Part shown: positions 34,785 through 44,447 of the stretch, one piece after another
Position numbering within the stretch: the stretch's first letter is position 1
Layout of the letters: every line of letters begins with the position of its first letter
From: CBFHSF01 sp965658445
GTDB taxonomy: Bacteria > Bacteroidota > Bacteroidia > Flavobacteriales > Schleiferiaceae
DNA: 64,000 nt
Direction: 5' to 3'
Assembly (NCBI GenBank): GCA_965658445.1
Contig: CBFHSF010000010.1
Coordinates: forward strand, 40,561 to 104,560
Position numbers and translations under genes: made by a program
Notes under the pieces: model-generated
The model's database searches: none
What the model was told of the DNA's origin: nothing
The model's input: the letters and a program-made list of their open reading frames with translations, nothing else

Positions 34785-35607
34785 ATGCGTCCTCTACGAG
34801 TCCTTTTTCCATGGAAGATAGCAAGGCAAGCTTCCTTTGGTTCAAGATAATACTCTTTATTGTGTTTCTTACATAGGGTAAAGGAGAAACGTCATCCTCC
34901 ACCTTATATTCTGATATGAGCAATAAATACGTCTGTGAAGAGTCCGAAAGCTTCACATATTTGTTGCGTCGTAAAAATTCTCTTTGATTGTAATCGCTCA
35001 AGGGCAATAGTTTGACCAGGTCGTTAAATCGAACCCAGTTGGTATCTGCCAGGTTGTACTGGGTAGCAAACTGAGAGACAAAACCAAAAATCCAATCCTG
35101 ATCCACTTCTTTGTTCTTTCTGAACTTCTTTTCCAAATCAGATATTCCTGAAACCTGGTTATTAATCACCACGTATTTTGCTTTTAGGATGTTTTCCTTG
35201 AGCTCAAAATTAGGTTTGTTGGCCTCGTAATAATCCAAAATTTCGCGAGGGGTGATGGCCGTATCCAACTTCTGGTTGATGTACAACTCTTCATAACGAT
35301 GCTTGAGCAAATCTTTTCTGTATTGAGAAACCAAATTCTCCAAATCGTCCAAATTATCGCCCAAATTGTACTTGGCCTTGGCAACCACTATCTCCTCTTT
35401 TGCCCAAGAGTTGATGTATTGGTTTACTAAAAGGGAACTGTCTTCAAAAGACAACCCAGAAGGTAACATCCCTTCTATCTCGTCGGCTGTTAGGTAGGAA
35501 TCATAGACTCTAGCCACTACCCTCTGATCTTCAGGGTCGCCTTTTGTACACGCTATAGCTGAGAGGGCAAAAAGTGCAATGGCTATTATGGAATTCCTGT
35601 TCTTCAT
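34756..35607 (-). CDS. Lipoprotein of the PpiC/SurA-like chaperone group
   Basis: A 283-residue protein with a lipoprotein signal (IIAIALFALSAIACTKGD). The N-terminal helical part (VYDSYLTADEIEGMLPSGLS, LVNQYINSWAKEEIVV) resembles SurA/PpiD chaperone domains, and the rest looks like a degenerate parvulin region without the usual GG..G pattern. It is probably a folding chaperone rather than an active isomerase. It lies between two full parvulin genes, overlapping the next by 29 bases and following the first by 12. Confidence 0.78.
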   Translation of the reverse strand: MKNRNSIIAIALFALSAIACTKGDPEDQRVVARVYDSYLTADEIEGMLPSGLSFEDSSLLVNQYINSWAKEEIVVAKAKYNLGDNLDDLENLVSQYRKDLLKHRYEELYINQKLDTAITPREILDYYEANKPNFELKENILKAKYVVINNQVSGISDLEKKFRKNKEVDQDWIFGFVSQFATQYNLADTNWVRFNDLVKLLPLSDYNQREFLRRNKYVKLSDSSQTYLLLISEYKVEDDVSPLPYVRNTIKSIILNQRKLALLSSMEKGLVEDAYDKGDFEIY

Positions 35608-35619
35608 GATTGGTTATAT

Positions 35620-37569
35620 CTATTGCTTCGGAAGAGAATTAAAAACCTCTTCGTATACAACCACAGGGTATTTAGCGCGAAGTTCAGCAATCCATTCCTC
35701 CTCCAATTGTTTTTGGTAACCGGCAATGGCCAAACCCTTAGCTTCGTCCAAAGACTTGTTGCCGGGCGCTAGAATTTCGCGAACCCCATATACCATTACG
35801 CGACCATCCTCCAACTCAACAGTGTAGATTCCCGGTTTCCACTCTAGGGCATCCAAATCAGCACGCTCTCCTCTTTGGGCAACCGCGCTGTCCAATTGTA
35901 AGTTAAGAGCATTGTGATTGTTAAGGGCAGAGGTTATTTCGCGAGGGGCGTCCTCTCTCTTTAGCCTCTTCTTTACTTTTTTAGCCATTTTAGCATCCTT
36001 GGCGGTAAAGATCAAAACGTCCATTCTCTCCTTCCACTGGAATTCACCAACGTGCGCACTGTAGTAATTTTCCAATCCAACGGTATCCTCCATGGCCTTG
36101 TTCCACACCTTTTTCTCGGTGAGGTCAAAGAGCAAAATTCCATCTCTGTACTCGTTGACCAAGTATCTAAACTCGGGGTACTTTTGACTGAGGTTGTCGT
36201 CTTCGAGTTCGATAAGCACTTTTGCAACGTAGTTGTTGTACAGTCTATTTACTTCAATTTCTACTGAGGATTCTCCTTTGATGGGTCTCTGGTACTTTTT
36301 CAAATAGGCCGCAAACTGGCCTTGTGAGTAGTCTGTGCCATCAATGGTGAAAAGCGTCTTTTTCATTTCCAAAGCCGGGGTGGGATCCCACTTTCCGGTT
36401 AAGTAGGTCTCATCAACCTTTTTGAGAAGTTTCTTGTAATTATTTGGGTTGTCTTTGTAGTTGTACTCTACTTTGAGTTTTTGAATGAAAGACCTTTGCG
36501 TTCTCAAGTCTCTATCTCCACCCTTTTTGATTTCCTTCTCAATTTCCGGAACGGCCTCTTCAAAAGAGGGGATTCCCAATTCCTTGTCCAGCTTAATGAT
36601 ATGCCATCCCATGCGGGTTTTAAAGGGCTTGGAATACTCTCCAGGGGTCTTTAATGCAAAAGCTACTTCTTCAAACTCATCAATCATTTGCCCCGTACCA
36701 AAGGGAATGAGTTCTCCTCCGTTGGGTGCTGATGATTTGTCTTCTGAGTACTTCTTCGCCAATTCTGCAAAATCTGCTCTTGCTTCTAATTGAGAATAAA
36801 TCTCGTCGATTTGGTTCTTCTTCTCTTTTTGCATCTCAAACCCAGATTTGGGCTTTTCGGTAATCAAGATATGAGAACACAGAATCTTTCCCCTAGAAGG
36901 TCTAATGTCTGTCGTCTTTACCAAGTGATATCCAAAGCGGGTGCGGATGGGCATGCTTACCTCTCCAACAGGCGTTGTGTAGGCAGCGGTTTCAAAAGGA
37001 TACACCATATTGAATACGGTAAAGTACCCAAGATCTCCTCCTCTTTTTGCAGAATAGGTATCGGTGCTGAGTTCTTTGGCTACTTCCTCGAATTGGGTTC
37101 TTCCGGATACAATACCTTCACGGATCTCCAACATCTCACGGTAGAGCTTTGCCGTGTCCTCCGGACTTGCATTTGCCGAAAGATCCTTCATAATATGTGA
37201 AGCTCTAACATCACTCTTCAAGCGCTCATAGGCCTCAGCAATCACTTCTTCCTTGGCCTTTTTATCGGTTAGGTAGGGCTTTGCAATTTGAGCTCTGTAA
37301 TTCAGGAATTCTCTCTTGAAGGATGGAAGGGTATCCAATCCCAAAGCCATGGCTTCCTCTACCTTTAACTTGTAATTGATATAGAGTTCCAAATACTCTT
37401 CTTGAGATTTGGGGTCAATGTTTTTTCCGATGTCGCGATTCTTGTTGTATACCGCAAGGAATTCATCGGTGTAAACAGGTTTTTCATTGATGGTCATAAG
37501 GACCTGAGGAGATTCCTGCGCCAAGGCAGAAAAAGAGGTCAACAGTAAAAAATAAAGTACTCTTTTCAT
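35620..37569 (-). CDS. Multidomain parvulin-type peptidylprolyl isomerase (PpiD/SurA-like)
   Basis: A 649-residue exported protein. A signal peptide (VLYFLLLTSFSALAQ) is followed by a helical chaperone domain, then two parvulin domains with ASHIMKDLSA / STDTYSAKRGGDLGYF / TRFGYHLVKT and CSHILITEKPKSG / SEDKSSAPNGGELIPFG / TRMGWHIIKL, and a C-terminal helical domain of about 270 residues. It heads the operon and likely helps fold outer-membrane proteins. The ATG at 37569 was chosen over an upstream one at 37659 because it opens the signal peptide. Confidence 0.87.
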   Translation of the reverse strand: MKRVLYFLLLTSFSALAQESPQVLMTINEKPVYTDEFLAVYNKNRDIGKNIDPKSQEEYLELYINYKLKVEEAMALGLDTLPSFKREFLNYRAQIAKPYLTDKKAKEEVIAEAYERLKSDVRASHIMKDLSANASPEDTAKLYREMLEIREGIVSGRTQFEEVAKELSTDTYSAKRGGDLGYFTVFNMVYPFETAAYTTPVGEVSMPIRTRFGYHLVKTTDIRPSRGKILCSHILITEKPKSGFEMQKEKKNQIDEIYSQLEARADFAELAKKYSEDKSSAPNGGELIPFGTGQMIDEFEEVAFALKTPGEYSKPFKTRMGWHIIKLDKELGIPSFEEAVPEIEKEIKKGGDRDLRTQRSFIQKLKVEYNYKDNPNNYKKLLKKVDETYLTGKWDPTPALEMKKTLFTIDGTDYSQGQFAAYLKKYQRPIKGESSVEIEVNRLYNNYVAKVLIELEDDNLSQKYPEFRYLVNEYRDGILLFDLTEKKVWNKAMEDTVGLENYYSAHVGEFQWKERMDVLIFTAKDAKMAKKVKKRLKREDAPREITSALNNHNALNLQLDSAVAQRGERADLDALEWKPGIYTVELEDGRVMVYGVREILAPGNKSLDEAKGLAIAGYQKQLEEEWIAELRAKYPVVVYEEVFNSLPKQ

Positions 37570-37791
37570 TTTTTGTTTTTTGAGTAGACTCTTAATAGGC
37601 AAGTAGATATATCCTCTCGCCAGTGTATCGAATGCATCCCATTGCTCACTTTCTTTCAACCCATCCGTTTTTCAATGAATAACCTATGAATCGGGCTGTA
37701 AAATCCGCAATGTAAAGCGCGTGAATTTAGGAATAATACTGTTAACGCCATATCTATTGGCGCGGTTCTTTTGTTAAAATTTTTGAAAAAG

Positions 37792-37814
37792 AAAAGGCGG
37801 GTAAAAACCCGCCT
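37792..37814 (-). terminator. Terminator after guaB
   Basis: Stem AGGCGGGT / ACCCGCCT with a four-base AAAA loop, with a T-rich tract downstream on the minus strand. The rest of the 37570-37791 gap holds no gene that I can see; it must carry the promoter of the isomerase operon, but no convincing box was found. Confidence 0.85.
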
Positions 37815-37841
37815 CTTTCAAAAAAATTCTGAGTCAAAAAG

Positions 37842-39317
37842 TTATGATCGGCTGTAGTTTGGAGCCTCGCGAGTAATGGATACATCATGAGGGTGACTCT
37901 CCTTCATTCCGGCGCCTGTCATTCTAACAAACTGAGCTTTGGATTGCATGTCCTTGATGGAGGCTGCTCCACAGTATCCCATTCCAGCGCGCAATCCACC
38001 AATGAATTGGTAAATCACCTCGCTAACCTCTCCTTTGTAAGGAACTCTACCTACGATTCCTTCTGGAACCAATTTTTTGATATCGTCCTCTACATCTTGG
38101 AAGTAACGGTCTTTTGAACCCTTTTCCATGGCTTCGATAGAACCCATTCCACGGTACGTCTTGAACTTTCTTCCTTCGTAAATAATGGTGTCACCAGGAG
38201 TTTCTTTAGAACCTGCCAAAAGAGATCCCAACATAACGGTGTCTGCTCCAGCTGCGATGGCTTTCACAATATCTCCGGTAAAGCGAATTCCTCCATCTGC
38301 AATGATGGGCACTCCGCTGTCCTTAATGGCTTCGTAAACATCCATAATGGCTGAAACTTGTGGCACCCCTACTCCTGCTACTACACGAGTAGTACAAATG
38401 GATCCGGGACCAATTCCCACTTTTACAGCATCAGCACCAGCGTCTACTAGATATTTAGCGGCCTCTCCGGTAGCAATGTTACCTACTACAACGTCTAGGT
38501 TTGGGTATGCATTCTTTACTTTTTTGAGGGCCTCTACCACTCCTTTGGTGTGTCCGTGAGCAGTATCAATAATGACTGCGTCAACGTTTGACTCCACCAA
38601 TGCGGTAACTCTTTCCAAAACATCTCCGGTAACTCCCACTGCAGCAGCTACTCTCAATCTTCCGAAAGAATCTTTACTGGCGTTGGGCTTAACGCGAAGT
38701 TTGGTAATGTCTCTATAGGTAATCAAACCAATTAAATCACCACCGGCATTGACTACGGGAAGCTTTTCGATTTTGTGATTTTGAAGGATTACTTCTGCTT
38801 CTTCCATGGTCGTCTTCTCCCCTGCCGTGATCAAGTTTTCCTTGGTCATGATTTCTGAAATGGGACGGCTATCATTCTTTTCGAAGCGAAGGTCGCGGTT
38901 GGTGATAATACCGATGAGCTTCTTGCTCATATCTACCACGGGAATTCCTCCAATTTTGTATTCAGCCATCATAGCTTTGGCATCAGATACCAAAGCATCG
39001 GATCCAAGAGTTACGGGATCGATAATCATCCCACTCTCAGCTCTTTTTACCTTTCTGACCTCGATGGCTTGTTGTTCGATGGTCATGTTTTTGTGCAACA
39101 CCCCAATTCCACCATCTTGTGCAATGGCAATGGCCATGCTAGATTCCGTAACGGTATCCATGGCAGCTGAGATTAGAGGAGCGTTGAGAGTAATGTTTCG
39201 CGTAAAGCGCGTTTTAATGTCTACAGTACGAGGTAATACCTCTGAGTACGCAGGCACTAGGAGAAGATCGTCATACGTTAGACCTTCTCCGATAACTTTT
39301 GATGCGTTAAATGACAT
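37842..39317 (-). CDS. guaB: IMP dehydrogenase
   Basis: A 491-residue enzyme that oxidises IMP to XMP with NAD, the committed step of GMP synthesis. N-terminal half-barrel segment LTYDDLLLVPAYSEVLP; two CBS domains in residues about 95-215 (IGGIPVVDMSKKLIGIITNRD, IEKLPVVNAGGDLIGLITYRD); catalytic loop GPGSICTTRVVAGVGVPQ with the active Cys; flap with YRGMGSIEAM. The ATG at 39317 is preferred over a TTG four codons upstream. An exact -7 box lies upstream and a terminator downstream, so it is monocistronic. Confidence 0.97.
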   Translation of the reverse strand: MSFNASKVIGEGLTYDDLLLVPAYSEVLPRTVDIKTRFTRNITLNAPLISAAMDTVTESSMAIAIAQDGGIGVLHKNMTIEQQAIEVRKVKRAESGMIIDPVTLGSDALVSDAKAMMAEYKIGGIPVVDMSKKLIGIITNRDLRFEKNDSRPISEIMTKENLITAGEKTTMEEAEVILQNHKIEKLPVVNAGGDLIGLITYRDITKLRVKPNASKDSFGRLRVAAAVGVTGDVLERVTALVESNVDAVIIDTAHGHTKGVVEALKKVKNAYPNLDVVVGNIATGEAAKYLVDAGADAVKVGIGPGSICTTRVVAGVGVPQVSAIMDVYEAIKDSGVPIIADGGIRFTGDIVKAIAAGADTVMLGSLLAGSKETPGDTIIYEGRKFKTYRGMGSIEAMEKGSKDRYFQDVEDDIKKLVPEGIVGRVPYKGEVSEVIYQFIGGLRAGMGYCGAASIKDMQSKAQFVRMTGAGMKESHPHDVSITREAPNYSRS

Positions 39318-39349
39318 AGATGAGCGCAATTTTGAGATTAAATTGCGTG

Positions 39350-39357
39350 CAAAGTTA
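39350..39357 (-). promoter_or_regulatory. -7 promoter box of guaB
   Basis: Minus strand TAACTTTG, exact TAnnTTTG, about 32 bases upstream of the guaB ATG. Confidence 0.6.
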
Positions 39358-39373
39358 CGAATTGCAACCTTAT

Positions 39374-39402
39374 TAAAAAAGCCCGATAGGACATCGGGCT
39401 TT
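39374..39402 (-). terminator. Terminator after the CHU_C protein gene
   Basis: AAAGCCCGAT, loop of about five bases, ATCGGGCTTT; on the minus strand the stem is followed by a T run. It separates the large cell-surface gene from guaB. Confidence 0.9.
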
Positions 39403-39425
39403 AATTATAGAATAAATTTATATTA

Positions 39426-42400
39426 TCAATTCAAAAGGGTGATAAAGCCCTTCTCCTCCTTTACCAGCCCATCAAAAGACTTGTACTTAAGAACGAACAC
39501 ATACACTCCTTGAGGTGCATATCCACCATCTGCAGTACCATCCCAACCCTCTTCAGGATTATTGGATTGGAACATGGTTTTACCCCATCTATCCGTAATA
39601 ATCAAAGAGTAAGAATTGTCTTGAGCGTACAAGTTTCCTGGTTTCCAAACTCTGTTTTCAGGAATTTCTGAATTGGGGATAAAGGCCTTAGGCAAGAAGA
39701 TTCTCGCTTCTTGAACTACACTTACTACGTTAGAACGCGAAGCGTATGGCATGCCTGTCTCATCAACAAATCCCCAAGGGTTGTTGGCCTCAACCGCTCG
39801 GATGTAGTAAGTAAACTTACCTTCAGAATCCACTCCTTTGATATTGTCATAGTACACTGAGTCTGTTGCAGAAACTGAACTGGTTACCAATTGGAAATTC
39901 GCTGAGTTATTCACAGCTCTCCAGATTTCGTAGTACGCTAGGTCTCCACCGTACTCGCGGTAAGAATTCCATCTCAACTCATTGATCAAATCTCCTCTTG
40001 GAGTCGCTCTCAAATGTAAGCTAGAGGCAAAGTTAGAAACCGTATCTGCATTTCCACAAGAATCGGTAGAGGTCACTCTGTAGTAATAAGGCTTCTCACT
40101 GGTATTCGCTGTAAAGTCTAGGTATCTAAAGGTATTAGACCCAACAGGCTTTTGAACAACTCCTAACGTGCGGAAGGGACCTGCAGCAGATTCACCTCTT
40201 TGAACTTCGAAGCTAATCACATCTGCCATGGCATCGATGTGGGTTACCAATTCAATGCTACCGTCCACTGTGACATTAGAAGAGGCTGCGTATAGGTAAT
40301 CAGACTTTCTGGTTACAATCGCATCAAAACACTCAATGTTAGAAGTTGCGGTAATGGTTCCAGAAGTATCCGTCATCTTGATGTAGTAACAGTATTCAAA
40401 ACCGTTTACCAAGTTTTGATCTGTGTATGCAGAGTCCGTTGGACCACCTGTGTAAATTACTGATGTGGTCAATACACCAGAGGTGTTGGTCTCTTCCTTA
40501 ACCACTTCATAAGTAGCTACAGGGAAGTCTTGATAGGTATTCCAACCAATTCTTACGCGATTATCACAAGCGCTCACATTGGCCCTCATAAATATTGTGT
40601 TGTGTCGAGAGGCCACAAGATCTGAACTCTGGTTATCACAGCTGTCAATAGAAACCACTTTGTACAACTCAGAAGCTACATTGGGCGTAGATCCTGGAAT
40701 GGTGTAAGGCATAATAGTTCCCAATGGAACCGTGTCAATGGCTACCCATCCTCCTGCTCCAGGCTGGTACTGAAGGATTACATATCCAATAACATCACCC
40801 AGTGTGGAAGGCTGCCAGCTAAGGATAGACTGAGAGTTTTGAACCGTGATGCTATCAACCGCTATGGTATCCGCATTGGTTTGGTCACTAAAGTAACCAC
40901 CTACGGTTGTAGAGAAACAACTTCCCCCTACTCTAATCTGGTAACTCATGTTCGCACCACAAATGTTTACCACATCTGTGTATGTTGTTTGTTGCGTCGA
41001 GTCAATCATAGACCAGTTACCGGAGCCTGTAGGCACCTCTCTCCAAATCTGGTAATAAGTGGTTGTATCACTCACTTTACCTACGTTCCAATCCAATTGA
41101 GCTTGTGAGCTGTTTGGTGGTGGAGGTGTAGCAGTAAGCGTAAGAATAACTACAGAGAGCGTATCTGAAGGCTCAGAGTAGAAACCACATTCCCCTTTAG
41201 ATCGTACGAAGTAGTAAGCGTTTCCAGGTACTGGGTTTACGTAGCTGTAGTTAGTCACCAATGTATCGGCAATACTGTCAATAGCCGTATAAGGTCCATT
41301 GAGGTTTGCTGAGTAATAAATAACATATCCCGAATCAATAGACTCACAAGGAGGTGTTGTTCCTGGACGAGTCCAGCTAAAGTCAACCTGACCCGTGTTC
41401 TCATCATAGCTAACACAGCTACTGTCCATAATTGGAGCAGGAACAAATGGTGGGTTCACCGTAATCTGAACGTTAGAAATCGAGGTGTAAGGAGCAGGAC
41501 AGCTATTGTCCTTCATTTGTAGGTAGTAGTTAAACACGTTTCTACCTTGCCCACAAGCGTTTGCTTGGTAATCCAAGTGATCACAAGTGGTATTCCAGTT
41601 AAACTGAACGTCGTTGTTCAATTGGTTTTCGTACCCTACTTGACCACCCAAAGGAGTTACCGTAGCACATGGAGGCTGGAACAAACAGTTGGTTGTACTG
41701 GTATATGGAGTTCCTAGGTTACCACCTGCTCCAAAGAACTCAATAGTTTGGAAGGCGAAGGTTGCTGTACCTGTTTGGTTCACGTTAAAGTCAGATGCAT
41801 TTACGTCAAACTGAACAGACTGTCCCGCACAAACTTCAACCGAGTATCCAATGGTATCTGAAGCCACTACGATGGGTACCAAGGGTGGATACGTAGGATC
41901 AAAAACATAAGCCGTTTGCGGAGGCAGGTGTGTGTTACCTAAAAAGTCTGTTGTAGAACAAGACTTCAATACGAAGGGAATATCGCGGTAAACCTCTGCA
42001 ATCTTCTGACCACATTTGTAGGCCGCAATCTTCATACAGGTAGCAAAAGATCCAGAGGCGGGTGAAATTACATTCATTTGAACCTGTCCCGTCTCACCAT
42101 CCAAGAAGGGATTGGTTGCGTTTCCTTGAGCCACACCCGGTAGAGGGTTGGTTGTGTTGTATCCAGTAGCCCAGGGCACAGCAGCCGTAAGACTTGAAGT
42201 CAATGGATCAGCCCAAGAGTAGTGAAGAGAATCCAACTCTTCGTCAAAACCAAAGTTGTTAAATGAGAACTTGTATCCAGAACAGGTCACAACCTTAGGA
42301 GCTTCCAAGAATTTTGGAGAGTTGTCATAACATGGGTTTGCGTTAACAATTCCCAATCCGTTGTTGTATGGGAACATAATCGCTCTTAAGAAGTACGATT

Positions 42401-42839
42401 GAGAACTTGGGTTGTTTACGTTGGTAATGGATACTGGTCTACAACAAGAACTCCACGTAAAGGTCCATCCAGCCGCAGGAGGTGTACCTGTCAAGGTAAC
42501 TTGTCCTGATTTGTAAATGGCTTGCTCAATGGCACCATTTCCAGAGGTAACCGCTCCACAACCAACACCTACTCCTCCATTGTAACAAGTAGGAGAAACA
42601 TCGGTTAATGAGATAAAGCTACAAGAAATGTTACCTCCCCCAGAATTTTGCAGGGTTTGTGCCCCTGTGGGAAGACCGGCCGTTCCGGTTCCACAGTCAC
42701 GGTAAAGAATAAGTGTAAAGATGTAATTACCGTTGGGAAGACATTCCCATGTAATTTCTCCACCAGCCAAGTGAGTCGCTTTGGATTCAAAGCTCAAAAG
42801 GCCGAAGAGTATGGCGAAAATGAGGGCTATTTTTTTCAT
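39426..42839 (-). CDS. Giant cell-surface protein with gliding-motility-associated (CHU_C, type B) C-terminal domain
   Basis: A 1137-residue secreted protein. A signal peptide (KIALIFAILFGLLSFESKA) precedes an N-terminal region with THLAGGEITWECLPNGNYIF, a stretch widely seen in Bacteroidota surface proteins. The middle holds several fibronectin-III-like modules, spaced by Cys-rich phrases such as SIDSCDNQSSDL and TDSCGNADTVSN. The last 90 residues (FIPNSEIPENRVWKPGN, ITDRWGKTMFQSNN, WDGTADGGYAPQGVYVF) form the CHU_C/type B domain used for type IX secretion. Likely an adhesin or surface scaffold; ligand unknown. Transcribed alone. Confidence 0.88.
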   Translation of the reverse strand: MKKIALIFAILFGLLSFESKATHLAGGEITWECLPNGNYIFTLILYRDCGTGTAGLPTGAQTLQNSGGGNISCSFISLTDVSPTCYNGGVGVGCGAVTSGNGAIEQAIYKSGQVTLTGTPPAAGWTFTWSSCCRPVSITNVNNPSSQSYFLRAIMFPYNNGLGIVNANPCYDNSPKFLEAPKVVTCSGYKFSFNNFGFDEELDSLHYSWADPLTSSLTAAVPWATGYNTTNPLPGVAQGNATNPFLDGETGQVQMNVISPASGSFATCMKIAAYKCGQKIAEVYRDIPFVLKSCSTTDFLGNTHLPPQTAYVFDPTYPPLVPIVVASDTIGYSVEVCAGQSVQFDVNASDFNVNQTGTATFAFQTIEFFGAGGNLGTPYTSTTNCLFQPPCATVTPLGGQVGYENQLNNDVQFNWNTTCDHLDYQANACGQGRNVFNYYLQMKDNSCPAPYTSISNVQITVNPPFVPAPIMDSSCVSYDENTGQVDFSWTRPGTTPPCESIDSGYVIYYSANLNGPYTAIDSIADTLVTNYSYVNPVPGNAYYFVRSKGECGFYSEPSDTLSVVILTLTATPPPPNSSQAQLDWNVGKVSDTTTYYQIWREVPTGSGNWSMIDSTQQTTYTDVVNICGANMSYQIRVGGSCFSTTVGGYFSDQTNADTIAVDSITVQNSQSILSWQPSTLGDVIGYVILQYQPGAGGWVAIDTVPLGTIMPYTIPGSTPNVASELYKVVSIDSCDNQSSDLVASRHNTIFMRANVSACDNRVRIGWNTYQDFPVATYEVVKEETNTSGVLTTSVIYTGGPTDSAYTDQNLVNGFEYCYYIKMTDTSGTITATSNIECFDAIVTRKSDYLYAASSNVTVDGSIELVTHIDAMADVISFEVQRGESAAGPFRTLGVVQKPVGSNTFRYLDFTANTSEKPYYYRVTSTDSCGNADTVSNFASSLHLRATPRGDLINELRWNSYREYGGDLAYYEIWRAVNNSANFQLVTSSVSATDSVYYDNIKGVDSEGKFTYYIRAVEANNPWGFVDETGMPYASRSNVVSVVQEARIFLPKAFIPNSEIPENRVWKPGNLYAQDNSYSLIITDRWGKTMFQSNNPEEGWDGTADGGYAPQGVYVFVLKYKSFDGLVKEEKGFITLLN

Positions 42840-42966
42840 GTGTGGTCTGAATCAATTTCGAAAGCCAAAGTAATAAACCTATCGCGGAAAAAATAGCGGT
42901 CCACTACCATAATATTAGCATAGTTATCAAACGAAGGATTTCGCTTATTAAGTGTTTTGTTGTCGT

Positions 42967-43868
42967 TTACTCGACCACAGTGGGGTCAACGGCTTTTTGC
43001 CAATCACAAACATGTTCTGTAAGTCCCGCTATCTTGGAATACAAGTCCTTGGAATTGAATGGCTTAGCTAGATACTCGTCAGCTCCAAGTTTTAACACCC
43101 TATCCTTTTCACCCTGGGTGGCATTGGCTGTTAACGCAATTACAGGCAATGATTCATAGAACTTACTGGCTTTTAAACGTTCCAAGGTTTCATAACCATC
43201 CATTATAGGCATTTGCATATCCAGAATGAGTAAGTCAAATTGTTCAATTTCAAGGATTTCCATTACCTCTTTACCGTCATTCACCAAGTAAGGAACGGCA
43301 TTGGGCTTTCCCGCAAGAATTTGAGCTTTGATATTGGAATCTAAAATATCTCCCTTGTGTGTTTGCAAAAAGATGGCATCATTCGAATTTTGAAATAAGT
43401 TATGGAACTTTCTCTGACTCTTTTGCAAGTGAGAATTCAGATCTGAAATGTCATCGGATGCAATTTGATTGGCTTGTAAGAGCTGAAGTATATCCGTCGT
43501 AGGGTCAGAAAGCGCAAAGTTGTTAAGAACAAGTCCAAAGTTCTTGAGTTCGGTTACCTTCTTCACCCAAATACTTCCCAGGAAAAAGAGCTCTCCTTCA
43601 AAACCTCCAAAATTTGTCCCCTAAACTTAAACGTCAAGGGGTCCACTTGGGAACGAATAATCATAATCTTTCGGGACAGACTTTGTAGGGATTCAAAATT
43701 GGGTTTGGCACGAAGGGGGCGTTCTACTTTGAAGTAGGATTCAAAATTTGAACCCTTGAGTTCTGGAAATACCTTGGCTAGGCTCTCTCCTACAGAGAGA
43801 ACCGTCATGCTTTCATATATGGAAAAATGAAACGGAAAATACTGATTGATTAAATCCCTAACGTCCAC
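42967..43868 (-). pseudogene. Remnant of an HNOBA-type hybrid histidine kinase
   Basis: From a GTG at 43868 the frame gives an HNOBA (haem NO-binding associated) domain: INQYFPFHFSIYESMTVLS, KVERPLRAKPNFESLQ, FKFRGQILEV. Near 43605 a one-base shift moves it to the next frame, which continues as GELFFLGSIWVKKVTELKNF and NDPTTD-like helices, then the start of a PAS domain (HNLFQNSNDAIFLQTHKGDI). This jumps directly into the middle of a receiver domain (VNDGKEVMEILEIEQFDLLILDMQMPIMDGYE, given here as two adjoining pieces). The rest of PAS, the HisKA and ATPase domains and the first receiver strand are absent. It cannot work as a kinase. Confidence 0.8.
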
Positions 43869-43877
43869 GCGCCTACT

Positions 43878-44415
43878 CTACCAGGTTACGATAAACTCAT
43901 CATGGTCAGCACCATTGAGCTTTTCCTTGTCTACAGATACAGACACTTCCGTGTCAAACATCTTTCCGATGCCTACGAAAAGACCATACAAAAAGTCTGT
44001 CAATCCCGAGCGAATCGAGTAATAATGTACCCTTCTCTGCTTGTTACCTTCGTGATCAATCTCGAACTCTGGCGGTTCAATATCTGGATAAACCAACATC
44101 ACCCTGCTGTGAAAAGCCGGCAAGTTGTCAAGGAAGTCGATAAAACTAGAACCACCCGTAGAGAGCAAATCTCCATACGCGTCCCGTCTTGAGCACCCAA
44201 TACTCTCTAATGAGCTTTAGGACATCGGAAACGGGTACATTGAATACTTCTGACGCTGCAGTGGCTGGCGCAAATGTAGTGTTATCGTCGTTTTTTAGGT
44301 GGGAAATAAAGGCTTCGTCTCCAGCTCCCGACTTGCTTTGGATTTCTTGCCATTTTTCGGCACCAAAGTTTTCGGTCACGAGACCCTTTATGGCTTGGTT
44401 AACAATTCCGTACAT
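43878..44415 (-). pseudogene. Frameshifted H-NOX (haem nitric oxide/oxygen sensor) gene
   Basis: The N-terminal 80 codons read MYGIVNQAIKGLVTENFG and EYWVLKTGR as in H-NOX proteins. Near 44180 the frame is lost (two bases missing or one extra), and the next frame continues YGDLLSTGGSSFIDFLDNLP with the proximal haem His in PAFHSRVMLVYP and the propionate motif YxSxR as YYSIR. Both haem determinants are thus still readable. The first part also has odd replacements (FAPATAASE). It is nine bases upstream of the HNOBA kinase remnant, the usual H-NOX/kinase operon order. Confidence 0.8.
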
Positions 44416-44447
44416 GTGCTTGATTTTTGTTATAGATAAATATCCTT

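Noticed and set aside
38806..39513. 235-codon plus-strand frame opposite guaB and the CHU_C gene end
   Set aside because: Lies over catalytic guaB sequence and crosses a terminator; no recognisable family.
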